Part shown: in pieces, positions 43,961 through 53,627 of the stretch
Layout of the letters: each line of letters opens with the position of its first letter
Position numbering within the stretch: the stretch's first letter is position 1
NCBI GenBank assembly: GCA_977006965.1
Contig: OZ345355.1
Span: 3,348,001 to 3,412,000 of the forward strand
DNA: 64,000 bases
Source of the DNA: Phymatolithon calcareum
Taxonomy: Eukaryota; Rhodophyta; Florideophyceae; Hapalidiales
Direction: 5' to 3'
Program-made: the position numbers and the translations under genes
Notes under the pieces: model-generated
Told to the model about the DNA's origin: nothing
Database searches by the model: none
Seen by the model: the letters and a program-made list of their open reading frames with translations, nothing else

Positions 43961-44356
43961 TTATGCAATGCTGAACTTCCCATTTGCAGAATAGTGTGCA
44001 ACACTTGGACGCGGCAACTCTAAAAGACCCCAGGCCTCTCGCGTTAGGCAGAGTGGTTCACGCGATTCCCCGTCGAAATATTCGACTGATACGTGCATCT
44101 GTTTCCTGTCATTAATACGGACCACGGTGCTCAAGTGCCACTCAAATCGGCCGAGATCGTCCCATTTGCGGATGGCGATCTTGGCACCCACAAGTGGGCA
44201 TGGTTGCGCAGGATTCTCGATGACAGGCGGACCGGGTTTGCAATGCAGGCGACGGTGTGGCGCCAGAGATTTTGTAGGGAAAATTCTTGTGGTAATCGGC
44301 GCAGTTGGACTTAAAGTCAATAGCTTCCGTGTCTTCCTCCGATGTTCGCGTAACAC
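43961..44356 (-). CDS. hypothetical protein with Tudor-like domain (partial?)
   Basis: An open minus frame of 131 codons. Residues ~57-115 (VGAKIAIRKWDDLGRFEWHL... HVSVEYFDGESREPLCLTRE, then WGLLEL) have the pattern of a Tudor/SH3-like barrel: a basic residue plus W, acidic turn, WxxxxV, HxVxYxDGE and a final ExW. Such domains bind methylated residues or nucleic acid in chromatin proteins, and also occur in transposon proteins. The start codon is uncertain and the N-terminal part is low complexity. It may be an exon, a gene relic or part of a transposon. It lies divergently from the kinase gene at 45,234 with a LINE tail between them. Confidence 0.4.
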   Translation of the reverse strand: MLREHRRKTRKLLTLSPTAPITTRIFPTKSLAPHRRLHCKPGPPVIENPAQPCPLVGAKIAIRKWDDLGRFEWHLSTVVRINDRKQMHVSVEYFDGESREPLCLTREAWGLLELPRPSVAHYSANGKFSIA

Positions 44357-44409
44357 TATTTTCTTTTGACGTGAAACCTACTTAAATGTGTCTTTTTGTC
44401 TCAATGATT

Positions 44410-44810
44410 TCTCATGGAACTTATGGGTCAAACTGGAAAACATGCTATCGAAGATATCCGACAGGCCTATCAAAAGAAAAGCTATCATCCGAAAAAATTG
44501 CCTACGCAACGAGAGCACTTGACGAAGTCCTTGCCATGTTTCGTGCGGCCAAGGCTACGGCCGAAACATGAAATTATCCGGCCCACTCCCCGTCGACTAT
44601 GCGTGATCCAGTACAATGGAATATTTTCCTCCTCGAGGCGCAAATTTTGGGTCAGAGGTAGGTATTGGTATTCCACCAGATCGAGTCGAACCCGACCATG
44701 CAAACGTTCAACCAAGAAAGACCCTGTCCATGGCCGTATGGACCTCGCAAAGTTGCCCCAAACGTCTGCAGATGCGTTTCTAACAGTTAAAGAAAAATTC
44801 CCACTTCTTC
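44410..44810 (+). mobile_element. 5'-truncated LINE family A, 14-bp TSD
   Basis: TTGTCTCAATGATT (44,396-44,409) and TTGTGTCAATGATT (44,811-44,824) differ by one base. It encodes ELMGQTGKHAIEDIR and, after a frame change, ARAL/ATRALDEVLAMFRAAKAT-ET-stop; then come a degenerate CCTCGAGGCGC hairpin, GTTGCCCCAAACGTCTGCAG and a CTTCTTC end. Confidence 0.9.
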
Positions 44811-45233
44811 TTGTGTCAATGATTCTCGAGTAACCATCTGCTTCTAGTTCATGAGAATCGCATGCCCTCTATCTCGGTTACGGGTTATTGCCAAGTGCCA
44901 TTGTACGCAATCTGAGAGCGGCACGGATGAGATCACACACGTATTGATCGTGTTCTCGTTTATAAGGAAGGAAAATGCATTACGTGGAGCGCAGCTTAAG
45001 CCCCATTGGAAGCATCGCAGGGGCAATAGAAAGACACATCCACCTTTTCCTGGCTTTCTACTGATCTTTTCCAGAAAATTTGTTGGCCCCGTGTACGTGA
45101 GAATTCATTGGTGAAACTTTGAATCTTCCACTTGCTTCTGCCGAAATTACACCATACAATCTTTCTTCCATTCGCCTGGCACGTACGAGTACGCACGCGA
45201 TTGCACAGCGACTACTCGAGTTCCGCCGCAGTC

Positions 45234-46202
45234 ATGGATGCGCGTCCGGTGTCGGTACTCGTCCTTGGGACACGAAACAGGCTTAGACGCCCACCTATAG
45301 AGAGGCTGCTCTCCCGCATGCGGGCATGCACGCTCTTGGACGTATTTGAGTACGATGAGATTGCAATGGCTAATCCTGTCAAGTCTTGGCCCATTGCAAA
45401 AGTTCTTTTCCCCCTGCTAAGCGAGAAGTTCCCTGTTGAACGTGCCGAGTTTTATATGGAGCTTCGTCAACCGTTTAGCTTGAATGATCTTAGTGCAACG
45501 GCACTGTTACGGGACAGGCGCAGCATTTCTCGAAAGCTTTTGGAGAACGGAATACCAACAGCAGAGAGTGTAATTCTGAGCCGCGACGCTGGTGATTATG
45601 CTGAGCAGAGCATGGACGAACTGCGCGTGTACAACAAGGACAATAGGTTGCATGGAATGATAAACAAACCATTTGTTGAGAAACCTGCATATGCTAACGA
45701 CCACGACGTTAGGATCTACTACCCGGGCGGTGGTGTGCGACGACTGTTTCGGAAGAACAACATTCGCCAATCGGAGATGTTGGACGGTGAATCTGAAATA
45801 CGCGAAAGTGGAAGTTTTGTTTACGAGAAATTCCATAGCGCGATTCACTCTGCTGATGTCAAGGTATACGGTGCCGGGGATTTGTTCTTCGCGGAAAGAA
45901 GAAAGGCGGAACATATAGATGGTGTTATCGAGCGAGATGAGGAAGGTCAAGAGGTGCGGCACAGAGTGCATCTCAGTGAAGAGGAGATTTTTATTTGCCG
46001 AACTGTCTCTGAGTCCTTTGGGCACTTCCTCATGGGACTCGATCTTTTGCGAAGTAAGAATGGAAAGACTTATGTCATCGATGTTAATGGATCTACCTTT
46101 GTAAAGAAGATCAACGAGTTTGTATCGGCTAGTGCCGAGAATCTGATAACTCTTATTCTTGACAAGGTTTCAGTTTGTGAGCCTTCAGAGGGCGGTGTCT
46201 GA
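45234..46202 (+). CDS. PPIP5K: PPIP5K/Vip1-type inositol pyrophosphate kinase, kinase domain only
   Basis: 322 codons from the first in-frame ATG (45,234) to TGA, without introns. The whole length matches the N-terminal ATP-grasp kinase half of diphosphoinositol pentakisphosphate kinases: NDLSATALLRDRRSISRKLL, the ATP-site block KPFVEKPAYANDHDVRIYYP (145-164), RLFRKNNIRQS, GSFVYEKF, DVKVYGAG (208-215), the acidic metal-binding block GLDLLRS (268-274) and IDVNGSTFVKK (282-292). These enzymes phosphorylate IP6/5-IP7 at the 1-position to make IP7/IP8, regulators of phosphate and energy balance. Family members normally carry a large C-terminal histidine-acid-phosphatase-like domain; here a stop follows the kinase domain directly and I see none of it downstream. 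Key residues look intact, so it may be an active kinase-only form or a truncated paralogue. Confidence 0.9.
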   Translation: MDARPVSVLVLGTRNRLRRPPIERLLSRMRACTLLDVFEYDEIAMANPVKSWPIAKVLFPLLSEKFPVERAEFYMELRQPFSLNDLSATALLRDRRSISRKLLENGIPTAESVILSRDAGDYAEQSMDELRVYNKDNRLHGMINKPFVEKPAYANDHDVRIYYPGGGVRRLFRKNNIRQSEMLDGESEIRESGSFVYEKFHSAIHSADVKVYGAGDLFFAERRKAEHIDGVIERDEEGQEVRHRVHLSEEEIFICRTVSESFGHFLMGLDLLRSKNGKTYVIDVNGSTFVKKINEFVSASAENLITLILDKVSVCEPSEGGV

Positions 46203-46204
46203 TA

Positions 46205-46800
46205 ACGGTATTCATAAACCCAAGCATGAGATCGAGAGTGAGGCTAGCATATGGTGAGCGCTTGCGTCGCAAGTCGACAGGCTGGCATATCGTACTGGAA
46301 TTGTTCTTTTCCTATAAACGCGGCAGCTTCTTCGAAGGTTTATAGAAAAACCTGTAGTGTACCATGAGCCGCAGATGGATGCTCCCTGTCAAATAAAGCA
46401 GTCCACGTGGTTTAACCTAAGTTCGTACGAGCTCAGCACACTACATTTTAGAGATATAGCTAGGGACTGGTTATCTTTGTACTTTGGTAAGAATTGTATT
46501 TTCACATGTCTTACCTACGCATCTAGCATTAGCTCCATAACCGTTGTGGAGGTTTCAAAATTTTCTGTGTCCACAAAAACTGATTGAATAAACGGGGAGT
46601 CATGGAGCATGGGCAGATAGAACACTGGACAGCATGCTGAGGAAGCCTGTATGGATCCCTAGAGAAGAGAACGACGTCGCTGGAGCCAATGACTTGATAC
46701 TATGCCATTTTGATGAAGTCAAATTTCGCTGCTAGTAGATGACATGCCTTCAAAAGTACAGACTTTCCTCAAGTTGGGACAAATGATACAATATAATACT
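46205..46800. other. 3' flank of the kinase gene, no gene supported
   Basis: A 76-codon frame (46,357-46,587) has no recognisable features. AATAAA-like sequence occurs at 46,393 (CAAATAAAGC) and 46,586 (GAATAAACG), possible polyadenylation signals for the kinase gene. Confidence 0.4.
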
Positions 46801-47955
46801 TTTTTTTTGATCAAAACCCGTTCCAGGACTACTTATTCCATTCTCCTTAGAAGGAGGCGGTTTTGAGATAATTTGCCGCCATCTTGTTGGCGTGTATTCT
46901 TCTTAGTCGTATGAGCATTTGCACTTTCACTTGACGTACCATGCGGCGTTTCTCCATTGGAAGGATGAGCCCAAGCAACTTCCACGCCTGCCTCCTCCAT
47001 GCGCATTGTGCGACGTCGACAACACAGAACCAGTGGCTATCCTGCGGCGCGTTGATGCGTGCATTACACGACAAGAATAACTTGGACTTCAGGACTGCGG
47101 ACCACGAAGTTTTCTAAAGGCGAACATGGCGATAAGATTTTCGTGTCTCGTTGATGTTTACGTGAGCGTGAATTCGGTTTTGAAAAAGATTTTCTATGAG
47201 CCTCAGAATGCTACAATTAATACGGAAAAAGTATCTCTTTCTTTCTTTATTGCGGAAAGATCTCTCACATTGAATGTAGGCACCTAAAGCTGTTATGCAA
47301 CAGCTTTTCATTGTTCAGAAATTTGAGAATTGCTGAGGGTCTCTCACGGCATAGCTCTTCTACGGTTTTTGTACCCACTCTACCAATAAACTTACGTCTT
47401 GAGACGGAACGACCACCACACCCTAAAATCAGGTGCTCGGCAGTTTCCTTGCAACCAGAGTTACATGTTTTACACATTTGGTCGCACGACCTTGTTTCTC
47501 CAAGCCTAAACACGGCCACCATGGGGGTACAATCTCCAATCAGCTGGTGTAAGATCACTTCCGCCCTCTGTCCGATATGGGCAGCTTTCCGGGAAGTGTC
47601 GGAACGGCGACAGTTTCGGCTCTTAAGGAAGGCCTAATGATTGATCGCGCTGCCTCGAGTGTCACAGGATCCAATAGGCTTGATTCGCAAATAGCCCTTT
47701 TTACTAATTCATTGACAGCATCATTTCTTAGAATTCCGCAGTGACTTGGTATCCAAATGCCTTCAACAAAAATCTCCTTGGGCATCAGTTGTTCGAGAAA
47801 ATTTCCGTATCATTTCCCCATACCTTCGCTGGTGTCTATTAATAGCATCGATGAAGCTCTTGCTGTCGGGGAACTATCTTATAGTGTTTCCAGATGCAAA
47901 AGATAGGTTCAGCGCTTCTTGGAAAGCATGAAGTTCCGCTAAAACCTTAGTGTCG
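46801..47955 (-). pseudogene. LINE 3' part with RNase H and zinc-knuckle region
   Basis: The minus strand reads KVLAELHAFQEALNLSFASG, DSKSFIDAINRHQRRYGEMI and, after a shift, GIWIPSHCGILRNDAVNELV: the AEL, DS and (W)IPxHxGIxxNxxxxELxK blocks of an RNase H domain. Downstream, CKTCNSGCKETAEHLILGCG (47,265-47,558) is the C-terminal CxxC...H...C knuckle of such elements. A run of nine T's at 46,801 would be its poly(A) tail. It belongs to a different LINE lineage (RNase H-bearing) from families A-H. Several stops and shifts; 5'-truncated. Confidence 0.8.
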
Positions 47956-48012
47956 TATGAAAAAAAGTATCTTACCGGATTGCTCTCTTCCCGTCACCAA
48001 CCGTGCGTTCGT

Positions 48013-48245
48013 TGGGATTACCGCCGCGATCGAACTATTCGCCTTACAGCGTACTCAAGCCTCGTCGAAGATGAGCTCTTAAATTGAGTTTGAGTGCAAT
48101 AGACTCACAGGAGCTCTTGCTGGGAGAGAAGTACGAATCAAGAACGTTTTGAGTAGCATGAGGAGTTTAGCTTAGAGAATCTCGGAAGAGCTGCTCCCTT
48201 ACTCCAAGGTGAGGTTTTGGGAGTTCTCAAAATAGAATCATCAAA
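48013..48245 (+). pseudogene. LINE family D, C-terminal fragment
   Basis: TAAIELFALQRTQASSKMSS-like sequence and IEFECNRLTGALAGREVRIK precede the family D tail (GGGAGTTCTCAAAATAGAATCATC). 5'-truncated. Confidence 0.7.
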
Positions 48246-48484
48246 CATCTATAACCAACGGAGTTAGCGGAATGGTTTTTAGAACAGAGCATCGTATTGC
48301 ACTTGCGCTTAGCGGAAGTTCTGAGAAAGTTTAAACAACGAAAATCTTTCCCCACCCTAACGCACTTTTCTTCTGAGATTTCTTGGGGATTTATGAAGTC
48401 TCATATTAGAAGCTCCCAATTTGAGAAACAGGGCTCAAACTCCTGGTACATTTTCGTGGATCGTACTTCTCGTTGCAGCACTGC

Positions 48485-48570
48485 TAGCTCAAGGTTCCCT
48501 AAGGTGAAGCACAGGAAACTCGCGCTGCAGTATGCCTGTGGCAGATTCCCACAGGTGTTAACTGTAGCTT
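48485..48570 (+). pseudogene. family B-like LINE shard
   Basis: FPKVKHRKLALQYACGRFPQ is the conserved C-terminal module, nearly identical to family B at 17.1 kb. Only about 85 bp remain, in otherwise unrecognised sequence. Confidence 0.6.
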
Positions 48571-48656
48571 CCGCGTTACACACTCTCGTGCTGTAGGGAC
48601 ATCTGTCAACCTGGCCGCCATGGACCAGAAAGCGCAAACCACCAACTCGCGGCAGT

Positions 48657-51067
48657 GGGATATTTGATGATTTTATTATGAGAGCTCCCAAAGCCTCACC
48701 TTGGAGTAACGGGGCAGCTCTTGCGATAATCTCTAAGCTAAAGTCGTCTGGCTACTCAAAACGTTCTTGATTCGTAATTCTCTACGAACAAGAGCTCCTG
48801 TGAGTCTCTTGCACTCAAACTCAATTTCTGTACTCATCTTCGACGACGCTAGAGTACGTTGTAAGGCGACTAGTTCATACACCGCGGTAATCCCACAGTA
48901 AGCACCCACAGTAAGCACCAAACACTGAATTCCTCCAAAGGGGATCTCGGTTGAATATCAACCTTAGGCACCTTAAACGTGTTGTTCTTTCTCCTATGTA
49001 AAGGATCCCTGGTAGCTTGCTGTAGCGCCCACTGCATTTTTCCTTTCCGTTGCAATGCTATTCCCGGACACGACAGCAAGGCTGAGTCTGTAAGGAATGC
49101 AGTAAGCGCTTCTGTTTTTCGCGACTGTACGCCACGAACCTTTGATCGCGATCCACATGGAACGCCGAATCAGAGGCTCGCGACTTTAGTTGCCTTGTCT
49201 AGGTGATCCGCTGGGCCACACGAGGAACGTGTCCCATGTGCATGTAGAATTTGTGTTTTTCTCTTTGCTAGTAGTACATAAGATAGTTTGTCCCTTCCGT
49301 TTAGTAAAGGAAGGTGGAGGTTTCTGGATTTCGGCTCGATTGCTTGGATCCTACGCGCATCACGCTTGTGAGTCCCTTCGACCACGCGAAGTCGGAGATT
49401 TCCCACCGTTCCTGTTCGCTTCCGCGCCGTGCAAGCCAGTACGGCGGGAACTCAGCGACAGATCCATCCTTTTCTTTTCGCGCGCCCGCCTCAAGCTCGA
49501 CGGCCCTTCTAAGGTCGCCATCATCCAACGTTGCCGATATCGTCAACGCTTTGCACCCTCCCTTTTATTCGCTTTTCTCCACCATTCATCTCACGCGTCC
49601 TCAAGACGCCGTTTTCTGTAACTCCTCTTTGAAAGGTCCCTTTCTTCGTGTTTTGTTTCTCTTTCTCTCTCTTTTCTTTCCTCATTTCAGTCTCTCTTTG
49701 TTTTGTCTCTCCCGCATTTTTTCTCTCCTCCGGTCTTCTCTGACCACTGTGACGTCGGGTTCTAGTGAGCCTGGCGCTACACTTGCCTTCAATAGGAATC
49801 ATCATTGATCTGCCTTCTTCTTCCTTTTCCCATACCTTAATTGTTTCCTCTCTTCTCCTCTTCTTCGTGACAGATCCCTCCTGGGCTTTCTGAAGGGCTT
49901 GTCGCAAGTCTTCATACATCTTGAGATATTCAATACCCTTCATTGCTTCCTTTACGTCTTCATCTCTTTCAAAGAACTCTTCTGTTTCTTCAAGGCGCTT
50001 TTTGTGTCTTACCAGGCTTAATGCAAACCTTTCTGCTTGATGACGTCTCCTCTTCTTTGGTGGTCCCAGTCGGCACAGAACTCAGTGTTCGGCATACTTT
50101 CCGAAAACATTCTTGTAGAACAAGCCCTCTGCCGACTCGATTGCAGAGAGCAATCGATTTCTCATTGGAGTAACGTGTAACGCATAATCCCGTTTCGGGA
50201 TAATTAGCGACTTAATGATCCTGATGCATGTCTCCGGTTTGAATTCTCGAATATTCACTCCAAGTTACCGAAGCTCATGTATGCATCCTGCAGCATTTCG
50301 AACTCTTGCTATGGCCGTGTCATCCGTAACACCCTTGTTATTCATGCTTACCCCAAGATACGAGAGTCTCCAGGCTTGATATAGTTCTCGTCCCGCCAAG
50401 TAAAAAGTGTGCTTCCGAAGCCCTTTGTATTTAAGAACTTCGCTTTTTCCTGGTTTTGTGTTCCATTTCGTTCCATTTTCGCTTGCTCAACTGGTCGCTA
50501 TATCAAGAAGTTTCTGTATTCCTCGCCCTGTCTTCGCTTGGAGCTGAACATCATCTGCGAATAATTGTACTGGGCTGTCTGAGACGTTTCTGTCTGTCTT
50601 GGAGACGGCTTCTCCGAATGTGTCCATGAATATATTGTATAGTTATGGACTCAGCGGGGAATCTTGAGGTTCTCCTCGGTCGATGATACACCACGTTTCT
50701 GTCTCGTCTCCAGCTGATGTGACCCGCGATGGTTTTCACAGGTACGCAACCATCCTTGTTATCTCTTCAGGAAGTTTCTATGTCAGCCTCTTCATGAGGA
50801 TATCCCTTGGCACGCTATCGTATGCCGCGGGTAGGTCGAGAACTGCCATGAACGGATGACCGTTTTTCATTGTACTTTCTACGCGGAGTATAGCGAGATA
50901 TGTGCTTCTGTCTTTCCGAAAACCCAGCTGAACCCTATTGAAGCGGTAGTTCTCACGTATGTATGCATCTAGAGCTGAGTCGATTATTTTCCTGGCTTGA
51001 CTTAAAAGAGATATGGGCCTGTAGTTTGCTGCGACATGAGCTGGGCCTTTCTTGTATAAGGGTGGGC
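48657..51067 (-). pseudogene. LINE family D, copy J, interrupted by an LTR
   Basis: Minus strand, 5' to 3': PLYKKGPAHVAANYRPISLL (reverse-transcriptase fingers), FNRVQLGFRKDRSTYLAILR, FMAVLDLPAAYDSVPRDIL (motif A), a motif B region with stops, QLFADDVQLQA (motif C), YLGVSMNNKGVTDD, ALHVTPMRNRLLSAIESAEG and EETIKVWEKEEEGRSMMIPI. After the LTR (49,021-49,781) follow the ELVALQRTLASSKMSTEIEF block and the 3' tail. It shares the TAA stop at 50,265-50,267 with the plus-strand copy at 24.8 kb and has further stops. It is the only copy with fingers, motif A and motif C together in the original order. The 5' edge at 51,067 abuts copy G2 head to head. Confidence 0.87.
49021..49781. mobile_element. solo LTR 2 (761 bp), 5-bp TSD
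   Basis: Starts TGTAGCGCCC and ends TGGCGCTACA, giving 9-bp perfect inverted ends with TG...CA. It is flanked by CTTGC at 49,016-49,020 and 49,782-49,786, and the LINE coding sequence (EGK / KLPG...) resumes exactly across it. The second half is a long pyrimidine-rich tract. Open frames inside it (49,190-49,808) are not credible genes. Confidence 0.85.
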
Positions 51068-51522
51068 AGACGAAAATTCTTGACATGGAACACAAAGCCA
51101 GGAAAGAGCAAAGTGCTTAAGTACAAGGGGTTACCTAAGCAAAAGTTCATGCTTTCCAGAAAAGAGCTACACCAAGTGTGGAGACTTTCCTACCTGAGCA
51201 TTAGTATGCACAACACTGGAGATACAGACGATACAGAAATGCCGAGAGTGCGGAATGCGGTTGGATGCATTCACAAACTTAGGCAGAGTGGCGTTAATGT
51301 CAATGGATTCCACCCTGAAATATGTATCAGGATTTTCAAGTCGTTGATTCTTCCCAAATGAGAATATGCAAGTCATCTGACTCCGATGGTTGCGATCAGC
51401 AATTGAGTCAGCAGAAGGTCTTTTTTACACGTATGTCTTCGGGAAATATGCGGAGCATCGAAAAAATCGAATAAGAGTGCTCTGTCGGCTAGAGAGTCCG
51501 GAGGTGAGGAGGACTCACCAAG

Positions 51523-51971
51523 TGTAAGTTTTTTATTTAAAAGTTACCAACGCATCTGCAGACGCTTGGGGCAACTTTGCGAAGGCCATTGGGCCACAAA
51601 CAGGGTCTATCGTTCTTGTATGTTAGCGTGGTCGATTTCGACACGATCTGGCGGAAATATCAAAACCTACCTCTGGCTTAGAGCCTCGAGGGGGGAAAAT
51701 ATTCCGCTGTCTTGAGTCGCGCGTTTCAGGTTTCGAGAGTGGCCTTGGCCGCCTGATACATGGCAAGTATTTCGTCGAGTGCCCTCCTTGTAAAAGCACT
51801 TTCTTCATATGATAGCTTGTCTTTTGATAGGCCTCACTTGAGATCTTCGATAGCATCCTTTCCAGTTTGTCCAGTTAGGTCTATGAGCTCGGAGGTGCTC
51901 ATCGGCGGGAACATTCCAAATGCCCATTTGATGGCCAGGGTCCTGTACCTCCTTGACTTGAAGCACAAGTG
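51523..51971 (-). mobile_element. 5'-truncated LINE family A, 15-bp TSD
   Basis: GGAGGACTCACCAAG flanks both sides (51,508-51,522 and 51,972-51,986); the sister copy at 41,741-41,757 is uninterrupted. Nearly identical to the 3' 450 bp of the family A copy at 2125-2583. Its tail ends AAATAAAAAACTTACA with no CTT run. Confidence 0.93.
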
Positions 51972-52136
51972 GGAGGACTCACCAAGCGGAAAGGTTTGCT
52001 TTAAGCCTGTTAAAACGGAAAACGTACCTGGAACAGGCAGAAGAATACCGAGGAAGACAGGAGGATATGGCAGAAGTATCTAAGGACATTAACTATCTCA
52101 GAAACGAGGAGCACCTCAGCAAAGCATTGAAACAAG

Positions 52137-52187
52137 AAGTCTTATGAGTGTTTCTGAGGGCGTTTAATAAATTCAAAATTCAAAAAA
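52137..52187 (+). mobile_element. 51-bp LINE family E end (sister of 41,903-41,953)
   Basis: Same insertion and same 11-bp duplication ATTGAAACAAG (52,126-52,136 and 52,188-52,198) as in copy G1, so it predates the split of G1 and G2. Confidence 0.9.
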
Positions 52188-52376
52188 ATTGAAACAAGCA
52201 GAAGAAGGTAAAGTGTCAAAGTAGCGACGATTAGAAGATGTAATCCAAGTGTGGCAAAAATGCGAAGAGGATCGCTGAATGAAAATCCCGATAGCAACCA
52301 TAAGAAGTTGCCAGGAGTGTTACAAATAAGGGACAGGGGATATATGTTGATTTATTTTAAAAGCACCAAAGACCTC

Positions 52377-52839
52377 TGTAGAAAGTAACCGATGTGTTCA
52401 AGTTTTCGTTGTCGAGTGCCGATTTTATTGAGACTCAAGCTCTATCCCTTATTTGTACTGTCCTGAGCAAACCTACAAAAGCTCTGGATCAAATCTTCGA
52501 GTATCAGCAGCACCCTGCAGTATATTGCAACGGTGAGTAGGCGCTGATAACTCTGTTTCAAACGTGCTACATACGCGTGGGTTACTTCCGCGCAGTAACT
52601 AACACAAGTACAATTCTGCAGATGCGCAACAGGTGACAAGCGAGCGAACATGAAGTTCGCGCTCCATACGCCGGCGCATTTGCACGTCATCCTGTAAGTA
52701 GAAGGATACGTTAGCCGCGCGCCGTAATACCGAATGGACACGCGGCCTGTGTCTCTGTAATCAGAAGACACGATGAGGCTCAAAACGAAACCTTGAGCCT
52801 GAAGTTCGCGATAGAACAGAAAAACTTATTCCATCCACA
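52377..52839. mobile_element. solo LTR 3 (463 bp), 5-bp TSD
   Basis: Begins TGTAGAAAGT and ends CATCCACA, with ACCTC at 52,372-52,376 and 52,840-52,844. The sister copy reads GACCTCACTGTG uninterrupted at 42,140-42,151. No coding sequence inside. Confidence 0.82.
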
Positions 52840-52881
52840 ACCTCACTGTGAGTAACGGGGCAGCTTCTCAATTACTTTTAA

Positions 52882-53339
52882 AGGCCGAGCGAGAGAAAGT
52901 CCCAAAGAGATGCACGGCAAGGACGACCGAGGATGTCGCTAAACTCGCCCAAGGCACTCCGGCGCAGACAATACTGGGGACGTCAGTAACCCCCTCGCGT
53001 CGATCGCCGCGCGGCACGACAGACCCGGGAAGTCGCTAATCTCGCCCATGGCGCCATCGGCGCAGAAACGACTCGGGACGTCGCAAACTCCCATGTGCGT
53101 ACCGTCGCTCGTCAAGAGACGGTATACTCTGCGTGGCAATAGAAGCGATATGATTTTCCCCCTCGAGATCTCTTCTGTGAGACCAGAGGTAGGTTTTGGA
53201 GTTTTGCTGACTATGTCACTTTTAGCGAAATGGAGCTTTTTGGGTTCCGATTGAGTCCTAGTGTCTCGCCAGAAGTGTTGCCCCAAGCGTCAGCAGATGC
53301 ATTGGCAACACTATAATAAAAATTCCTCTTCTTCTTCTT
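52882..53339 (+). mobile_element. SINE-like unit with extended GC-rich head
   Basis: 458 bp ending with the two shared stem-loops and (CTT)n. The head has diverged repeats of GACGTCGSTAAACTCGCCCA followed by CGGCGCAGA (at about 52,930, 53,025 and 53,075), more units than the other copies. The left TSD CAATTACTTTTAA is at 52,869-52,881; the right one was split by the next insertion. Confidence 0.85.
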
Positions 53340-53348
53340 CAATTACTT

Positions 53349-53627
53349 CGGACCCGGGACGTCGGTAAACTCGCCCATCGCGCTCCGGCGCACGCAAGAA
53401 AAACGATGCTCTGCGTGGCCATTGAAGTGAAATGATTTTCCCCCTCGAGATCTCTCCGTTGAGATCAGAGGTAGGTTTTCTAATTTTGCTGACTATAGCC
53501 GTTTTTATTCGAAATGAAGCCTCTGGGCTCTGAGTTGAGTCCTCGTGGCTCATCAGAAGTGTTGCCCCAAGCGTCTGCAGATGCGTTGGTAACACTATAA
53601 TAAAAATCTCCACTTCTTCTTCTTCTT
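53349..53627 (+). mobile_element. SINE-like unit inserted in the TSD of its neighbour
   Basis: 279 bp starting CGGACCCGGGACGTCGGTAA, identical to the 5' end of the unit at 43,777. Flanks CAATTACTT at 53,340-53,348 and CAATTACTTTTAA at 53,628-53,640. Ends with both stem-loops (53,442-53,470 and 53,561-53,593) and a CTTCTTCTTCTTC tail. Confidence 0.88.
53561..53593 (+). promoter_or_regulatory. conserved tail stem-loop (example)
   Basis: As RNA, GCGTC-TGCA-GATGC forms a tight five-pair stem with a four-base loop, extended by CCAA/TTGG and GTTG/TAAC pairs. The same element lies just upstream of the AATAAA end in ten insertions (near 2.17, 20.30, 38.57, 39.21, 43.25, 43.43, 44.77, 51.56, 53.29 and 53.57 kb). 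Such 3' stem-loops are where some LINE reverse transcriptases bind their RNA (established for stringent-type LINEs); its role here is inferred. Confidence 0.7.

Noticed and set aside
49190-49808. Overlapping plus-strand frames of 143 and 164 codons as genes
   Set aside because: They lie inside a solo LTR with precise TSD; low-complexity T/C-rich DNA keeps frames open.
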